A stretch of 64,000 bases of DNA from JAHEEL01 sp963785245 (GCA_963785245.1 CAWAUO010000006.1:186001-250000); one strand, 5' to 3'; counted from the first letter of the stretch, positions 17,394 to 25,672 are shown. The notes: a model not told the origin generated them from the sequence alone. Translations and numbers: made by a program.

Positions 17394-17809
17394 TCACGAC
17401 GGCAGATAGGGTCCGTCGGCTTCGAAGACGAGATCCCCTTCGATATCCATCGCCTCGACCTTGTTGCGGCCATCAAGGGGATCGTCGCCGAAGAGCAGAA
17501 TGTCCGCGTCTTTTCCAACTTCGAGACTCCCGACCCGGTCGTCGACTTCGAGAATGGCGGCAGGGTTGATCGTCACGGTCTCGAGCGCGCGATCCTCCGG
17601 GAGGCCTTCGCGGATTGCGACGATGACGGGGGCGTGCCGGCCGATCCGGCCGAGTGCCTCGCCTCGTGCGGTGGCATGTCGGATCTGGAAGACGAACTGG
17701 TGGTCGAACTCGACGAGCAGGGTTCCTCGCTCACCGGGATCGTCGGCGGCCGTCCAGAGCGTTGCGCTGGTGGAGGCGTGTCTCATAGCGGGGAACGCAG
17801 CGCGCACTA
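17394..17809 (-). pseudogene. Amidohydrolase C-terminal remnant
   Basis: The translated segment ends with a typical amidohydrolase C-terminus: AIREGLPEDRALETVTINPA, then RVGSLEVGKDADILLFGDDP. Upstream only a weak FDHQFVFQIRH block is left, and the N-terminal metal-binding HxH half, which would need about 800 more bases, is missing. The PfkB kinase ends 24 bases upstream in its place. I read it as the 3' remainder of an imidazolonepropionase-like amidohydrolase. A GTG at 17809 with GGAAGGGG ahead of it could still start a short product of about 137 residues. Confidence 0.6.
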
Positions 17810-17832
17810 GTTCCCCTTCCGCCAGCCCGTGG

Positions 17833-18768
17833 TTATCGCGCCAGGAGGGACTTGACCTCGTGAATCGAGGGAGTCGATCGCGCCCCGGATTTGGTGATCG
17901 TGAGGGCGGCAACAGCATTGCCCCACCGGAGCGACGTCTCGACCGACAAGGCTTGCAGCCGGGCGGCGATGAATCCGGCATTGAAGGCATCGCCTGCCCC
18001 CACGCTGTCAACCATCGGCACGTCGAAGCCGGGCGCCGTGAACACCTCGCCTGCAACGGCGGCAACCGCGCCTCCGGATCCGAGCCGGGCTACCACGATC
18101 CGGCCCTCTCCGGCAAGACCAACCGCGGCGGCGACCGGGTCATCGATTCCGGTGAACGCTCCAACCTCGTCGGACGCGGCCCCGAGAATCACGTTCGAGT
18201 GCTCGACGGCCGACGCAACGACCTCGCGGAATCCGTCGTCCCATCCCCAGTTCTCGAGACGGAGGTTGAGATCGAACGACACCGGGATACCGGCATGCCT
18301 TGCCGCCGCCATCGCATCGAGCAGCGCCTCGCGGGCCGGAGAGACACGCAGGCAAATCCCTGAGACGTGGAGCCAGTCGGCTCCAGAGGCGGCGCTGACG
18401 GCATCGCTCGGGGCGAGGGCGCTGTGCGCCCCGCCGCTGGGCGGCCACACATAGATGAGTCGATCGCCGTCGGATTGCACTACGGCGATCACGGCGACGG
18501 TCGCGTCATCGGTCGCGACGGAGACCGTACTTGTGTCGACGCCGGCCGCTTCGAGGTCGGCCACGGCGAACCGGCCGAACGAATCATCGCCAACACTGCC
18601 GGCGAACGCGGACTCGACGCCGAGTCGAGCAAGGGCCGCCGCCGTGTTGGCTGCTGAGCCTCCGCCGAACAATCGCGGATCCGGGTTGGTGTGGGTTGCG
18701 GCGCGCCCGTCCGACGGGAGTCGGATCTCGATGTCGACGTTTGCGTCGCCAACCACGAGAACCCTCAC
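17833..18768 (-). CDS. PfkB-family carbohydrate kinase
   Basis: The 311-residue ribokinase-fold enzyme should phosphorylate a sugar or nucleoside with ATP. It starts RVLVVGDANVDIEIRL, has the first PfkB signature around LFGGGSAANTAAALARLG and the second DSVGAGDAFNAGFIAARL near residues 250-267, with the catalytic Asp of GAGD. The GTG at 18768 overlaps the stop of the TrpF-like gene (GTGA), so the pair is translationally coupled. Substrate is unknown; a ketodeoxy sugar or ribose-like substrate is plausible from the family. Confidence 0.9.
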   Translation of the reverse strand: MRVLVVGDANVDIEIRLPSDGRAATHTNPDPRLFGGGSAANTAAALARLGVESAFAGSVGDDSFGRFAVADLEAAGVDTSTVSVATDDATVAVIAVVQSDGDRLIYVWPPSGGAHSALAPSDAVSAASGADWLHVSGICLRVSPAREALLDAMAAARHAGIPVSFDLNLRLENWGWDDGFREVVASAVEHSNVILGAASDEVGAFTGIDDPVAAAVGLAGEGRIVVARLGSGGAVAAVAGEVFTAPGFDVPMVDSVGAGDAFNAGFIAARLQALSVETSLRWGNAVAALTITKSGARSTPSIHEVKSLLAR

Positions 18769-19439
18769 GCGAGACCTCCGGCGTGCGCCGTCCGGTGAAA
18801 GCCTGCGACAAGGCCGAGGTCCTTGCGGAACCCTCCCCCGGTCACGGAGCGATTGGTGCGGGTCAGAGAGTCGACGCCCCACGGACGGACGGCGGCGATT
18901 GCCTCGGTCACATTGTCCGGGCCGAGTCCGCCGGCGAGGATCACCGGTACGTCGACGGTCTCCACGATGGCGGCGCTCACCTCCCAGTCGTGCACGACAC
19001 CCGCGGCGCCGACTCCGGGGATCTCAGGGTCTACCGAGTCGAGGATCAGGAAGTCAACGACTGGTTCGTATGACTGGGCAACATCGATGGCGGCCAGACC
19101 CGTCACGGCGATCGCCTGCATCACGGCAGTCTCAGGCAGGGCACGTCGCAGACCGGCAACGGCGGCGGGGCCAAGCGCACCGGGCACTCCGCAGAGGTGA
19201 AGGATGTCGGGCCGGACCATTCGCACCATGTCCTCGATCACGCCCGGGTCGGAGTCGACGCTCAACGCCACCGACGTCACCAGCCCCTTCACCGCATCGA
19301 CAATATCCTTGGCGAGTTCTGGACTGATCTCACCGGGGAGACCCAGAGCGGCAGGAGTAACTCCGACATGGTCAACGCCGAGGTTGGCAACCGCCAGAGC
19401 TTCGGCGACCGACTGCATGGTGTAGATCTGAACGTGCAC
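18765..19439 (-). CDS. TrpF-fold protein lacking the catalytic cysteine
   Basis: The 224-residue protein looks like a phosphoribosylanthranilate isomerase (beta/alpha)8 barrel: VHVQIYTMQSVAEALAVANL at the N-terminus, LHLCGVPG in the middle, LILDSVDPE for the Asp strand and VILAGGLGPDNVTEAI for the phosphate-binding loop. In true TrpF the first strand reads K(I/F)CG with a catalytic Cys; here it reads VQIYT, so the Cys is Tyr. A canonical isomerase activity is therefore doubtful. AGGAGG lies 4 bases before the GTG at 19439. It is coupled to a sugar kinase, not to trp genes. Confidence 0.75.
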   Translation of the reverse strand: MHVQIYTMQSVAEALAVANLGVDHVGVTPAALGLPGEISPELAKDIVDAVKGLVTSVALSVDSDPGVIEDMVRMVRPDILHLCGVPGALGPAAVAGLRRALPETAVMQAIAVTGLAAIDVAQSYEPVVDFLILDSVDPEIPGVGAAGVVHDWEVSAAIVETVDVPVILAGGLGPDNVTEAIAAVRPWGVDSLTRTNRSVTGGGFRKDLGLVAGFHRTAHAGGLA

Positions 19440-19498
19440 CGTTCCTCCTGTGCGCCGGACGGTAGTGGAGCGCCGCCTGGCGATCGCGTCGAATGGCC

Positions 19499-20404
19499 CT
19501 AGGCCCGGCTCCAGGTCGAGAAGTCGTTTCTGCTCGACGGTCCAAGTGAGCGGTAGAGGTTCGTACTTGGTGCGGGTTCTGGGGCAGATCCGATGTAGGA
19601 GAGTCGCCCCCCGAGATTGCGCTGGGCACGGAAGCAGGTTTGAACAACAACCTTGGCCAATCCCATCCGTCCGAAATCCGGGTGGGTGCACACCGGGTCG
19701 ATGGCGGAAACGCCGTTGACCGGATCGACCGTGCCGCGGCAGTAGGCGGCGACACGCCCGTCGGGACTACGAATGAATACGCTCAGGTCCGGTCGGAACA
19801 TCGGGTTCGCCTCGAGGCTCACGAGCGTGGCCTGCACGTCGCGTTCAGTATTGAATGCCCGCTTGATGCACTCGGCAATGCCGGCGTAGTCATCCGATCG
19901 CTCGTCGGACAACGTCTCGACGGTGAAGCCTTCCGGGAGCTTCGACATGTTGGGCATGTCCGCGAGGAGGTACTCCCACTCGATTGCGGTGCGCGGTGTC
20001 TCGATGAATCCGAACTGTTCGAACACCGGCACGAGCCAGGTCGCTGACTCCGAGACTGTGAGCCGGAGTTCGACTCCGGCGTCGGCTCGTCGATCGTCGA
20101 GCGCCTTGATGACGGAGGCGACGATCTCCCGATCGGGAGTCGTGGTGAGAATGCAGGCCTCGTCCCCTCCATACTCGGCGACTGCCAGAGCTGCGACTTC
20201 GCCGCCAGAGCGGAACACCCGGCCGTGCTCGGCGAACCAACCGGGGTTCGCAGCCTCGGCCTTCGTATTCGATCCCCATCGCCAATCCACAAACCGTCCG
20301 CGATCCCAGCCCCACGTCTGCTGCGCCGTTGGGTTCGATGCCCGGACAAAGGCGAGCACCTCGGCCAGATTCTGGTCGGTGAGCGGCTCTTCGAGAAGTC
20401 TCAT
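19499..20404 (-). CDS. GNAT-family N-acetyltransferase (two GNAT halves)
   Basis: The 301-residue protein resembles tandem GNAT acetyltransferases. The C-terminal half has the clearest acetyl-CoA binding pattern: VSAIDPVCTHPDFGRMGLAKVVV near residues 235-257 (the R/Q-x-x-G-x-G/A loop is DFGRMGLA). The N-terminal half has a weaker GNAT-like arrangement. The substrate cannot be told. TAGAAT lies 7 bases before the ATG at 20404, supporting that start. It is a singleton after the HNH gene. Confidence 0.75.
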   Translation of the reverse strand: MRLLEEPLTDQNLAEVLAFVRASNPTAQQTWGWDRGRFVDWRWGSNTKAEAANPGWFAEHGRVFRSGGEVAALAVAEYGGDEACILTTTPDREIVASVIKALDDRRADAGVELRLTVSESATWLVPVFEQFGFIETPRTAIEWEYLLADMPNMSKLPEGFTVETLSDERSDDYAGIAECIKRAFNTERDVQATLVSLEANPMFRPDLSVFIRSPDGRVAAYCRGTVDPVNGVSAIDPVCTHPDFGRMGLAKVVVQTCFRAQRNLGGRLSYIGSAPEPAPSTNLYRSLGPSSRNDFSTWSRA

Positions 20405-20411
20405 GGCGTGG

Positions 20412-20417
20412 ATTCTA
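20412..20417 (-). promoter_or_regulatory. -10 box, leaderless start of GNAT gene
   Basis: TAGAAT on the minus strand, 7 bases before the ATG at 20404. This is the best -10 consensus match of the set. Confidence 0.5.
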
Positions 20418-20504
20418 CGGACGGCTGAGATGGGGCGAAATCCGAGAGACGAGCATGACCTCCTTCGTCGCGCTCTTCGCTGCATGGGAGAGGCGAAGAC
20501 CCGT

Positions 20505-21638
20505 CTACGCGGTGTTCGATCGGGTTGGGGCGGGTGGTGCGTGGATTCTTGGGTTGAGGAGTCGTCTGCGGTGGGGTGGGGAGCCGGGGTCGATGCGGAA
20601 GCCTTCCCCGTGGATCACGACCTGGTGGTGGAACCAGCACAATGTCGTCAGGTTCTCCGGGTCGGTGCGACCGTTGTGGGGCCAGGGGATGATGTGATGG
20701 ATCTGGAGGCGATACCGGGACACACAGCCCGACACGGTGCATCGTGCGCCGTCGCGATGCACGACGAAGCGTCGCAGGCGGGGTGGGATCAGCCGTGTCC
20801 GGCGTCCCAACGCGAGCGGGGTGCCGTCGGCGGTTCTGGCGGCGACATCGACGATGCCGGTGCACAGGATCGCCTCGACGGCGTTGGGTCCGACCTGGGG
20901 GCCAGCCTCCAACGTGACGCCGGCGGTGCCGTTCGACGGTGCGGCTTCGGTGGCGTCGACGAACACCGTCAACACCGGTGAGGCGTTCTCCACCGACACG
21001 CCGTCGCTTCCGGTGACGGCGTCGTGGCTGATCGACCACAACGCATCCGGGTTCCTCGTGGTGCGCGGCGGTGTCGCTCCCGGCCCATACGGGAAGCTGT
21101 CGCCACGGGTCTCGCGGGCTGCGACGACGGTGCGACCCGCAAAGCCCGGCAGCTGCCCGGTGAGGCGCCACGCAGATTCGTCGAGGTTCGGTTGGATCGA
21201 CACGTACCGGTCTGCGAACGCCTGAATCTCATCGAGACGCGACATCCGGCGCCGCTTCGCCACCAGAGTTCGGATGCCTGCAATGTCATACCCGGCCGCT
21301 TCGCTCAACGGGTCCAGGGGATTGTCGCAGCTTGCGAGTCTGCTGACGGCGACAGCCCGGTCGAAGCCGATCTCCCCGCACGCGACCGCCGCGTCGATGT
21401 CGCGGAGATCCTGAAGGCGGCGGCTCGTCGATACGAGGACCCCCGCGTTCTCGGGTGCAACGTCCATCCGGCCGGTAGCCCACTCTGTGAGGGACCGATG
21501 GCCGTCACGGGTCGCGACCTGACGACGGTCCAGTTCACGGAGCAGAGCCATCTGTTCGCCGCGTTGGCGGGTGATTCCAGACTCAAGATCGAGCAACCTC
21601 TGCTCGATCGTTGCGGTGGCGAGATCCTGGCGTCCCAT
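20505..21638 (-). CDS. DUF222/HNH endonuclease (13E12-type)
   Basis: This 377-residue protein has the actinobacterial layout of a helical DUF222 N-domain (about 1-230) and a C-terminal HNH nuclease: RDGARCTVSGCVSRYRLQIHHI, PWPHNGRTDPENL, LCWFHHQ. These genes occur in many copies in actinobacterial genomes and can carry or be related to 13E12 repeats; their function is not settled. The ATG at 21638 is preferred to the GTG two codons upstream because TAGGTT lies 6 bases before it, directly adjacent to the GTG. Confidence 0.85.
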   Translation of the reverse strand: MGRQDLATATIEQRLLDLESGITRQRGEQMALLRELDRRQVATRDGHRSLTEWATGRMDVAPENAGVLVSTSRRLQDLRDIDAAVACGEIGFDRAVAVSRLASCDNPLDPLSEAAGYDIAGIRTLVAKRRRMSRLDEIQAFADRYVSIQPNLDESAWRLTGQLPGFAGRTVVAARETRGDSFPYGPGATPPRTTRNPDALWSISHDAVTGSDGVSVENASPVLTVFVDATEAAPSNGTAGVTLEAGPQVGPNAVEAILCTGIVDVAARTADGTPLALGRRTRLIPPRLRRFVVHRDGARCTVSGCVSRYRLQIHHIIPWPHNGRTDPENLTTLCWFHHQVVIHGEGFRIDPGSPPHRRRLLNPRIHAPPAPTRSNTA

Positions 21639-21644
21639 ACCCAC

Positions 21645-21650
21645 AACCTA
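21645..21650 (-). promoter_or_regulatory. -10 box, leaderless start of HNH gene
   Basis: TAGGTT on the minus strand, 6 bases before the ATG at 21638. Confidence 0.45.
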
Positions 21651-21771
21651 TCTGCCGGGTGTGACAGAAGACGTCGTGCGGGAAGCAGAAATCGGATGAT
21701 CCCAGTGTCGTCGCTGGCGCTCCTCCGCCTCCTCCCACCCTGACGGTGGAGAGACGAGATGCCCGTTGCGA

Positions 21772-23181
21772 TCATGCTCCGGGGTAGGGGGTGTCGCCGA
21801 GATCCTGCTGGAGCCTGGCGAGTTCGATCTCGAGTTCTGATCGGACCCCTTGGTAAGCCGGGTCGCCAATCACATTGTTGACCTCGAGAGGATCGGCGAT
21901 CAGGTCGTACAACTCCCACTCGATCGGATCGGTTGGACCGTGCGCGCCGAGTTGTCCGAGCGGATCGTTGTAGTAGCAGATCAGCTTGTGCGTTTTCGTC
22001 CGCACGCCATAGTGGGCCGGGCAGTTGTGTGCCGCGTCCCGGTGCATCCAGTAGCGGTAGTACATCGACTCTGGCCAATCATCGGGTGTGTCACCGTCGA
22101 GGATCGGAGCGAACGACCGACCTTGAACATGGTCCGGGATCTCAACGCCCATCAGATCCAGCAGCGTGGGACCGAAGTCGACGTTCACCACGATGTCGTC
22201 ACTTGTTGATCCCGGGTCGATGCGGTCCGGATACTGGATGAGGAGCGGCATGCGCAGCGACTCCTCATACATGAGTCGCTTGTCGAACCACCCATGGTCT
22301 CCGAGGAAGAAGCCCTGGTCGGAGGTGTAGACGACGATGGTGTTGTCCAGCACTCCGCGCTCTTCGAGATGGTCGAGCAACCGCCCGACGCTCTCATCGA
22401 CGGCGGCGATCACGCCGAGATATCGCCGCATGTAGCGCTGGTAGCGCCAGACGATCTCCTCGTCCTCGGAGAGTCCTTCCGGCACGACAGCGTTGAGGTC
22501 GGTGATCGGGTCGAGGTCCATCATGTTCATCCGCATCGCCTTGATGACCTCGGGCCGCCCGTCGAGGTCATCGCGAAACGTGAATGGCTCAGGGATGTCG
22601 ACATCGTCGTACAAGGTGAAATGCCGTGCCGCCGGCTCCCATGTGCGGTGCGGCGCTTTGTGGTGGCAGAAGAGCGCGAACGGCTGGTCCGCGTGGTTGT
22701 CGATGAAATCGATCGAATCGTCGGTGATGAGGTCGGTGACATACCCGCCCCGCTCGACGATCCGACCGCCTTCCTCGATCATCACGGGGTTGTGATAGTG
22801 ACCCTGGCCGGGCAGCACTCGCCAGAAGTCGAAGCCGAGGGGGTCGTGATTCGGGCCGTGCCCCAGGTGCCACTTACCGATGATCCCGGTGGCGTAGCCC
22901 GCGTTGTGGAGGGCCTGCGGGAACGTCCAGAGGCTGTTGTCGAGCGGCGTGTCGAGCGTCGTGACACTGTTCACGTGGTTGTAGGTGCCGGTGAGGATCG
23001 ATGCGCGGCTTGGCGTGCAGATCGCGTTGGTACAGAACGCTGCATCCATGCGGATCCCATTGTCGGCGATGCGATCGAGGTTCGGCGTCTGGTTGACCTG
23101 ACTGCCGTAGGCCGAGATCGCATGCGCCGCGTGGTCGTCGGTCATGATGAACAGCAGGTTCGGTTGTGCAGTCGATCCCAT
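21772..23181 (-). CDS. Sulfatase (formylglycine-dependent)
   Basis: The 469-residue protein is a type I sulfatase. The N-terminus NLLFIMTDDHAAHA gives the metal-binding Asp pair, ICTPSRASILTG near residue 55 is the CxPSR motif whose Cys is converted to formylglycine, and GKWHLGHG, HKAPH and YTSDQGFFLGDHGWFDK are the other active-site blocks. Substrate could be a sulfated sugar or phosphonate ester. No signal peptide is seen. AAAGGA about 10 bases before ATG 23181 supports that start; another ATG lies three codons upstream. Confidence 0.93.
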   Translation of the reverse strand: MGSTAQPNLLFIMTDDHAAHAISAYGSQVNQTPNLDRIADNGIRMDAAFCTNAICTPSRASILTGTYNHVNSVTTLDTPLDNSLWTFPQALHNAGYATGIIGKWHLGHGPNHDPLGFDFWRVLPGQGHYHNPVMIEEGGRIVERGGYVTDLITDDSIDFIDNHADQPFALFCHHKAPHRTWEPAARHFTLYDDVDIPEPFTFRDDLDGRPEVIKAMRMNMMDLDPITDLNAVVPEGLSEDEEIVWRYQRYMRRYLGVIAAVDESVGRLLDHLEERGVLDNTIVVYTSDQGFFLGDHGWFDKRLMYEESLRMPLLIQYPDRIDPGSTSDDIVVNVDFGPTLLDLMGVEIPDHVQGRSFAPILDGDTPDDWPESMYYRYWMHRDAAHNCPAHYGVRTKTHKLICYYNDPLGQLGAHGPTDPIEWELYDLIADPLEVNNVIGDPAYQGVRSELEIELARLQQDLGDTPYPGA

Positions 23182-23215
23182 GCGGTTCATATCCTTTCGA
23201 TATGGCATCTAGAAC

Positions 23216-23246
23216 GAAGAAGCCCAAGCATCGCTTGGGCTTCTTC
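23216..23246 (-). terminator. Strong hairpin after the tRNA-Ala region
   Basis: A perfect 14-bp inverted repeat (GAAGAAGCCCAAGC and its complement) surrounds a 3-base loop. It lies 3' of tRNA-Ala and its truncated copy on the minus strand and also just upstream of the sulfatase start. The next bases read GTTCT, with only a weak T-run. Confidence 0.7.
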
Positions 23247-23247
23247 C

Positions 23248-23293
23248 TGGTGGAGATGAGGGGATTTGAACCCCCGACCCCTCCGTTGCGAGC
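23248..23293 (-). pseudogene. Truncated tRNA-Ala, 3' half only
   Basis: From the anticodon loop to the CCA end this repeats the neighbouring tRNA-Ala with about four changes: T-arm GGGGGTTCAAATCCCC, acceptor CATCTCC, then ACCA. No matching 5' half (GGAGATG) is found upstream; the DNA there is unrelated and hairpin-rich. It is therefore not a functional tRNA. Confidence 0.75.
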
Positions 23294-23391
23294 GAGGCCA
23301 AAGCCTGTCGGCCCGAAGGGCGACACCACGAAGCCAAGAGTCGAGGCCGAGAGGACTCGACTCGAAGGCGACGGTTCACTGCAAGTGAACC
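23294..23391. repeat. Hairpin-rich spacer between tRNA-Ala and its truncated copy
   Basis: Two perfect 8-bp inverted repeats are visible: GAGTCGAG/CTCGACTC around 23339-23364 and GGTTCACT/AGTGAACC with a GCA loop at 23373-23391. No gene is seen. It could be the residue of a deleted element or of the missing 5' tRNA half. Confidence 0.5.
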
Positions 23392-23468
23392 TGGTGGAGG
23401 TGAGGGGATTTGAACCCCTGACCCCTACGTTGCGAACGTAGTGCTCTGCCGAACTGAGCTACACCCCC
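23392..23468 (-). tRNA. tRNA-Ala (CGC)
   Basis: The reverse complement gives GGGGGTG acceptor, TAGCTCAG D-arm, anticodon stem CTACG/CGTAG with loop TTCGCAA (anticodon CGC, reading GCG), T-arm GGGG-TTCAAAT-CCCC, and acceptor CACCTCC, discriminator A and encoded CCA. One G-T pair occurs in the acceptor stem. Confidence 0.95.
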
Positions 23469-23547
23469 AGACGGATCGGGAGTGTATCAGGAGGTCGCCT
23501 GCACCGGTACCCGCAGTCCGGCATTGTCGACATCCCTCAAGGCTGCG

Positions 23548-24222
23548 CTACACGCCGCCGAGCTCGGACCGGAGGCGTTCCTGGACAACGGCCGTCGTGA
23601 GGTCGGAGCGGCTGCGCTCGATCAACGAACGAGCCACGTCCGTCGTCCGACGGAGACCGGCGGTCATTCCGTCGGGATAGTCCAGCGAGGTGAGCAAGTC
23701 GAGCACGGTATCCATCGACACGAACGTGGCTTCAGCGTCGCCGATCCTGCCCGCTCGCAGAAAGTCGAGCATCCGCCGCCGCTGCTCACCGACGGCCTCT
23801 CCCAACCCCTTGAGGTAGGGGACGGAGTGGACGCCGATCTCGGATGGCAGCGGCAGCGGATCACCGGCGAGGAGCGCTGCTGTGAGAACCCCTTCGGCGT
23901 ACTCCTTGACCGCGTCGTAGAAGAAGCCGGCGTGGTAGATGTCCTGGTGATCCACAAGCGGCGCTTCGGCTTCGGCGATCAGGACCCGTGCCTCAGCGAG
24001 GAGCTCGCCGGCCCGCTCTTGTTCTCCGCGATGAAGCGAGCGAATCGCGTTCGCCGACGTTCGAATGATGAGCCTGCAGTTCCTGAGCGCAAGCTCGCGA
24101 GCGGCGTTCTTCTCGTCGAGGTCAGCACGCACAGCGGCTTCAACCGCGCTGAGGTCGGGTCGGGAGACGTCCACCGGGTCAGCCGGCGATGACGCGAACG
24201 GTCGGCGGTGCCGATTCGACAT
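23548..24222 (-). CDS. Translin-family RNA-binding/nuclease-like protein
   Basis: The 224-residue all-helical protein matches the prokaryotic translin family (COG2178), relatives of eukaryotic translin/TRAX and the archaeal C3PO-like RNase. Characteristic segments are RTSANAIRSLHRGE near residue 54, YHAGFFYDAVKEYAEGVL with the acidic residues of the TRAX-like site, LPSEIGVHSVPYLKGLGEAVGE, and the C-terminal DYPDGMTAGLRRTTDVARS. Function in bacteria is unknown; RNA or ssDNA binding is likely. The ATG at 24222 overlaps the GlpR-like gene by 44 bases; a GTG at 24174 (VDVSRPD) would avoid the overlap. Neither has a clear ribosome binding site. Confidence 0.75.
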   Translation of the reverse strand: MSNRHRRPFASSPADPVDVSRPDLSAVEAAVRADLDEKNAARELALRNCRLIIRTSANAIRSLHRGEQERAGELLAEARVLIAEAEAPLVDHQDIYHAGFFYDAVKEYAEGVLTAALLAGDPLPLPSEIGVHSVPYLKGLGEAVGEQRRRMLDFLRAGRIGDAEATFVSMDTVLDLLTSLDYPDGMTAGLRRTTDVARSLIERSRSDLTTAVVQERLRSELGGV

Positions 24223-24652
24223 CGAGGTCGGCCGCCGTTGTCGGGGCAGACGGTGCTGCTGTCTGGATCGGTACGACCGGAGCGCGGCGCACGACCTTCG
24301 GCTGCTTGGCAGTGAGGATCATCGCAACATAGGCACCGACGACCAGATCAAGGGCGATCGTGATTCCGAGCCACACCGTGCTCGATTGCAGGACGGCAAT
24401 CACAAGGGTGATCAGTGCGGTGAAGACGAGAACAACAAAGATCCGCTGGCGGCGCTTCTCGGCATGCTGCCGCGCGTACGCAGGACTCCCCACCTGGGAC
24501 GTCGTGACGTTCGCGAGTTTCTCTTTCGAGCGCGCGAAGGCACGGGTCGTCGCCCGTGGATTCTCACGCCGATGATCGAAGAACGACGGCAGCAAGAACG
24601 CTGCCCAAGCCCCCGCGATGAGGATGAAGAAGATGATGCCCATCAGTTGCAC
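24179..24652 (-). CDS. GlpR/SepX-like division-associated membrane protein
   Basis: The 157-residue protein has an N-terminal helix (GIIFFILIAGAWAAFLLP), a basic cytoplasmic segment, two further helices near residues 70-115, and a Pro/Ala/Thr-rich tail. This layout, with WAAFLLPSFFDHRREN at the start, resembles the actinobacterial GlpR/SepX family; GlpR is the membrane receptor of the gephyrin-like MoeA paralogue Glp in Corynebacterium and SepX acts in Streptomyces division. Its position three genes from a MoeA/Glp gene, in the same orientation, supports the match. The assignment is by synteny and topology, not by detailed sequence. Confidence 0.65.
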   Translation of the reverse strand: MQLMGIIFFILIAGAWAAFLLPSFFDHRRENPRATTRAFARSKEKLANVTTSQVGSPAYARQHAEKRRQRIFVVLVFTALITLVIAVLQSSTVWLGITIALDLVVGAYVAMILTAKQPKVVRRAPVVPIQTAAPSAPTTAADLDVESAPPTVRVIAG

Positions 24653-24717
24653 TCCGCCGCTATGCCGAGCGTAGGCCCGTGCCGTGCGGCTTCAAAGCAT
24701 GTTTGCTGCCCGACCAG

Positions 24718-25206
24718 TCATGCATTGTGGTCCGAAGTGCCCCGTACTAGCAACTCAATTCCGTGCGCGAGCGCCGGGAGGATCACCGCGAGCGACTCCT
24801 GGACACCTCGAACCGAGCCCGGCAGATTCACGACAAGGGTGGCTCCGACCGTCCCGGCAACACCGCGAGACAGCATCCCGTGCGGGTTCTCTCCGAAGGT
24901 CGCGGAGCGCATCGCCTCAGCCAACCCTGGTGCCTCTCGCTCGAGAACCGCGTTCGTACCCTCGGGCGTCAGGTCACGTGGCGTGAGTCCGGTGCCGCCG
25001 GTTGTCAGGATCAGGTCGACGGTCCCGGCGATCTCCGAGAGTGTGGACGCGACCGATTCGATGCCGTCCGGAATCACGCGGTACTCGAGGACGGCGAGGT
25101 CGATGGACTCGAGCAGTGCGATGGCGGCCGGTCCGGATTGATCCTCGGCCGTCCCCGCCGACACGCGATCCGACACCGTCACGACCGCGGCGGTCCGTTC
25201 ACTCAC
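24718..25206 (-). CDS. MogA/MoaB-type molybdopterin adenylyltransferase
   Basis: The 162-residue protein has the MoCF fold: AAVVTVSDRVSAGTAEDQSGP at the N-terminus, then LILTTGGTGLTPRDLTPE and the C-terminal VVNLPGS. It would adenylylate molybdopterin before molybdate insertion, or act as the non-catalytic MoaB. Length fits. Its start overlaps moaC by 8 bases, so it is part of the plsY-moeA-moaC-mog operon. Confidence 0.9.
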   Translation of the reverse strand: MSERTAAVVTVSDRVSAGTAEDQSGPAAIALLESIDLAVLEYRVIPDGIESVASTLSEIAGTVDLILTTGGTGLTPRDLTPEGTNAVLEREAPGLAEAMRSATFGENPHGMLSRGVAGTVGATLVVNLPGSVRGVQESLAVILPALAHGIELLVRGTSDHNA

Positions 25207-25672
25207 GGCGCCACGCCCCCGACCGTCCCCCCGACTTCTCCAGCAGGCGCACCGAACCGATCTGCGACCCGCGGTCGACGCCCTTGATCATGTCGTAGAG
25301 GGCCACGGCGCCGACGGCCGCTCCGGTCATCGCCTCCATCTCAACGCCGGTCTTCGCTGTGACGGTTGCCGTAACCGTGATCACGGCGCCATCCTCCGTC
25401 GGCTCGATCGCGACCGACACCGACTCGATCGGCAGGGGGTGGCACAACGGAACGAGCGAGGACGTCTGTTTCGCTCCTTGGATGGCAGCGATACGCACGG
25501 TCGCCACGGCGTCGCCCTTTGGGAGGTCGTCCGCGAAGAGTCGCTCCCTCGTGGACTGCGCCATCACAACGGTCGCTTCGGCCACGGCTCTCCGCGCGGT
25601 CGGAGGCTTCTCTCCGACATCGACCATGCGTACGTTTCCGGTCTCATCCACGTGGGTGAGTTCATCGGTCAC
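25199..25672 (-). CDS. moaC: Cyclic pyranopterin monophosphate synthase accessory protein MoaC
   Basis: MoaC converts 3',8-cyclo-7,8-dihydro-GTP to cyclic pyranopterin phosphate in molybdenum cofactor synthesis. Visible motifs: MVDVGEKPPTARRAVAEA, the substrate-site LVPLCHPLPI near residue 75, and GVEMEAMTGAAVGAVALYDMIK with the catalytic lysine. The 157 residues are typical. It overlaps both neighbours. MoaA, MoaD and MoaE are not in the window. Confidence 0.95.
   Translation of the reverse strand: MTDELTHVDETGNVRMVDVGEKPPTARRAVAEATVVMAQSTRERLFADDLPKGDAVATVRIAAIQGAKQTSSLVPLCHPLPIESVSVAIEPTEDGAVITVTATVTAKTGVEMEAMTGAAVGAVALYDMIKGVDRGSQIGSVRLLEKSGGRSGAWRRE

Noticed and set aside
23166..23441. 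Plus-strand ORF containing RGFEP motifs across tRNA-Ala
   Set aside because: This is a well-known artefact of translating the antisense of tRNA T-arms.
23248..23470. tmRNA (the 3' end CATCTCCACCA looks tmRNA-like)
   Set aside because: No matching 5' GGAGATG piece within 400 bases, and an intact tRNA-Ala lies where the tmRNA body would be.
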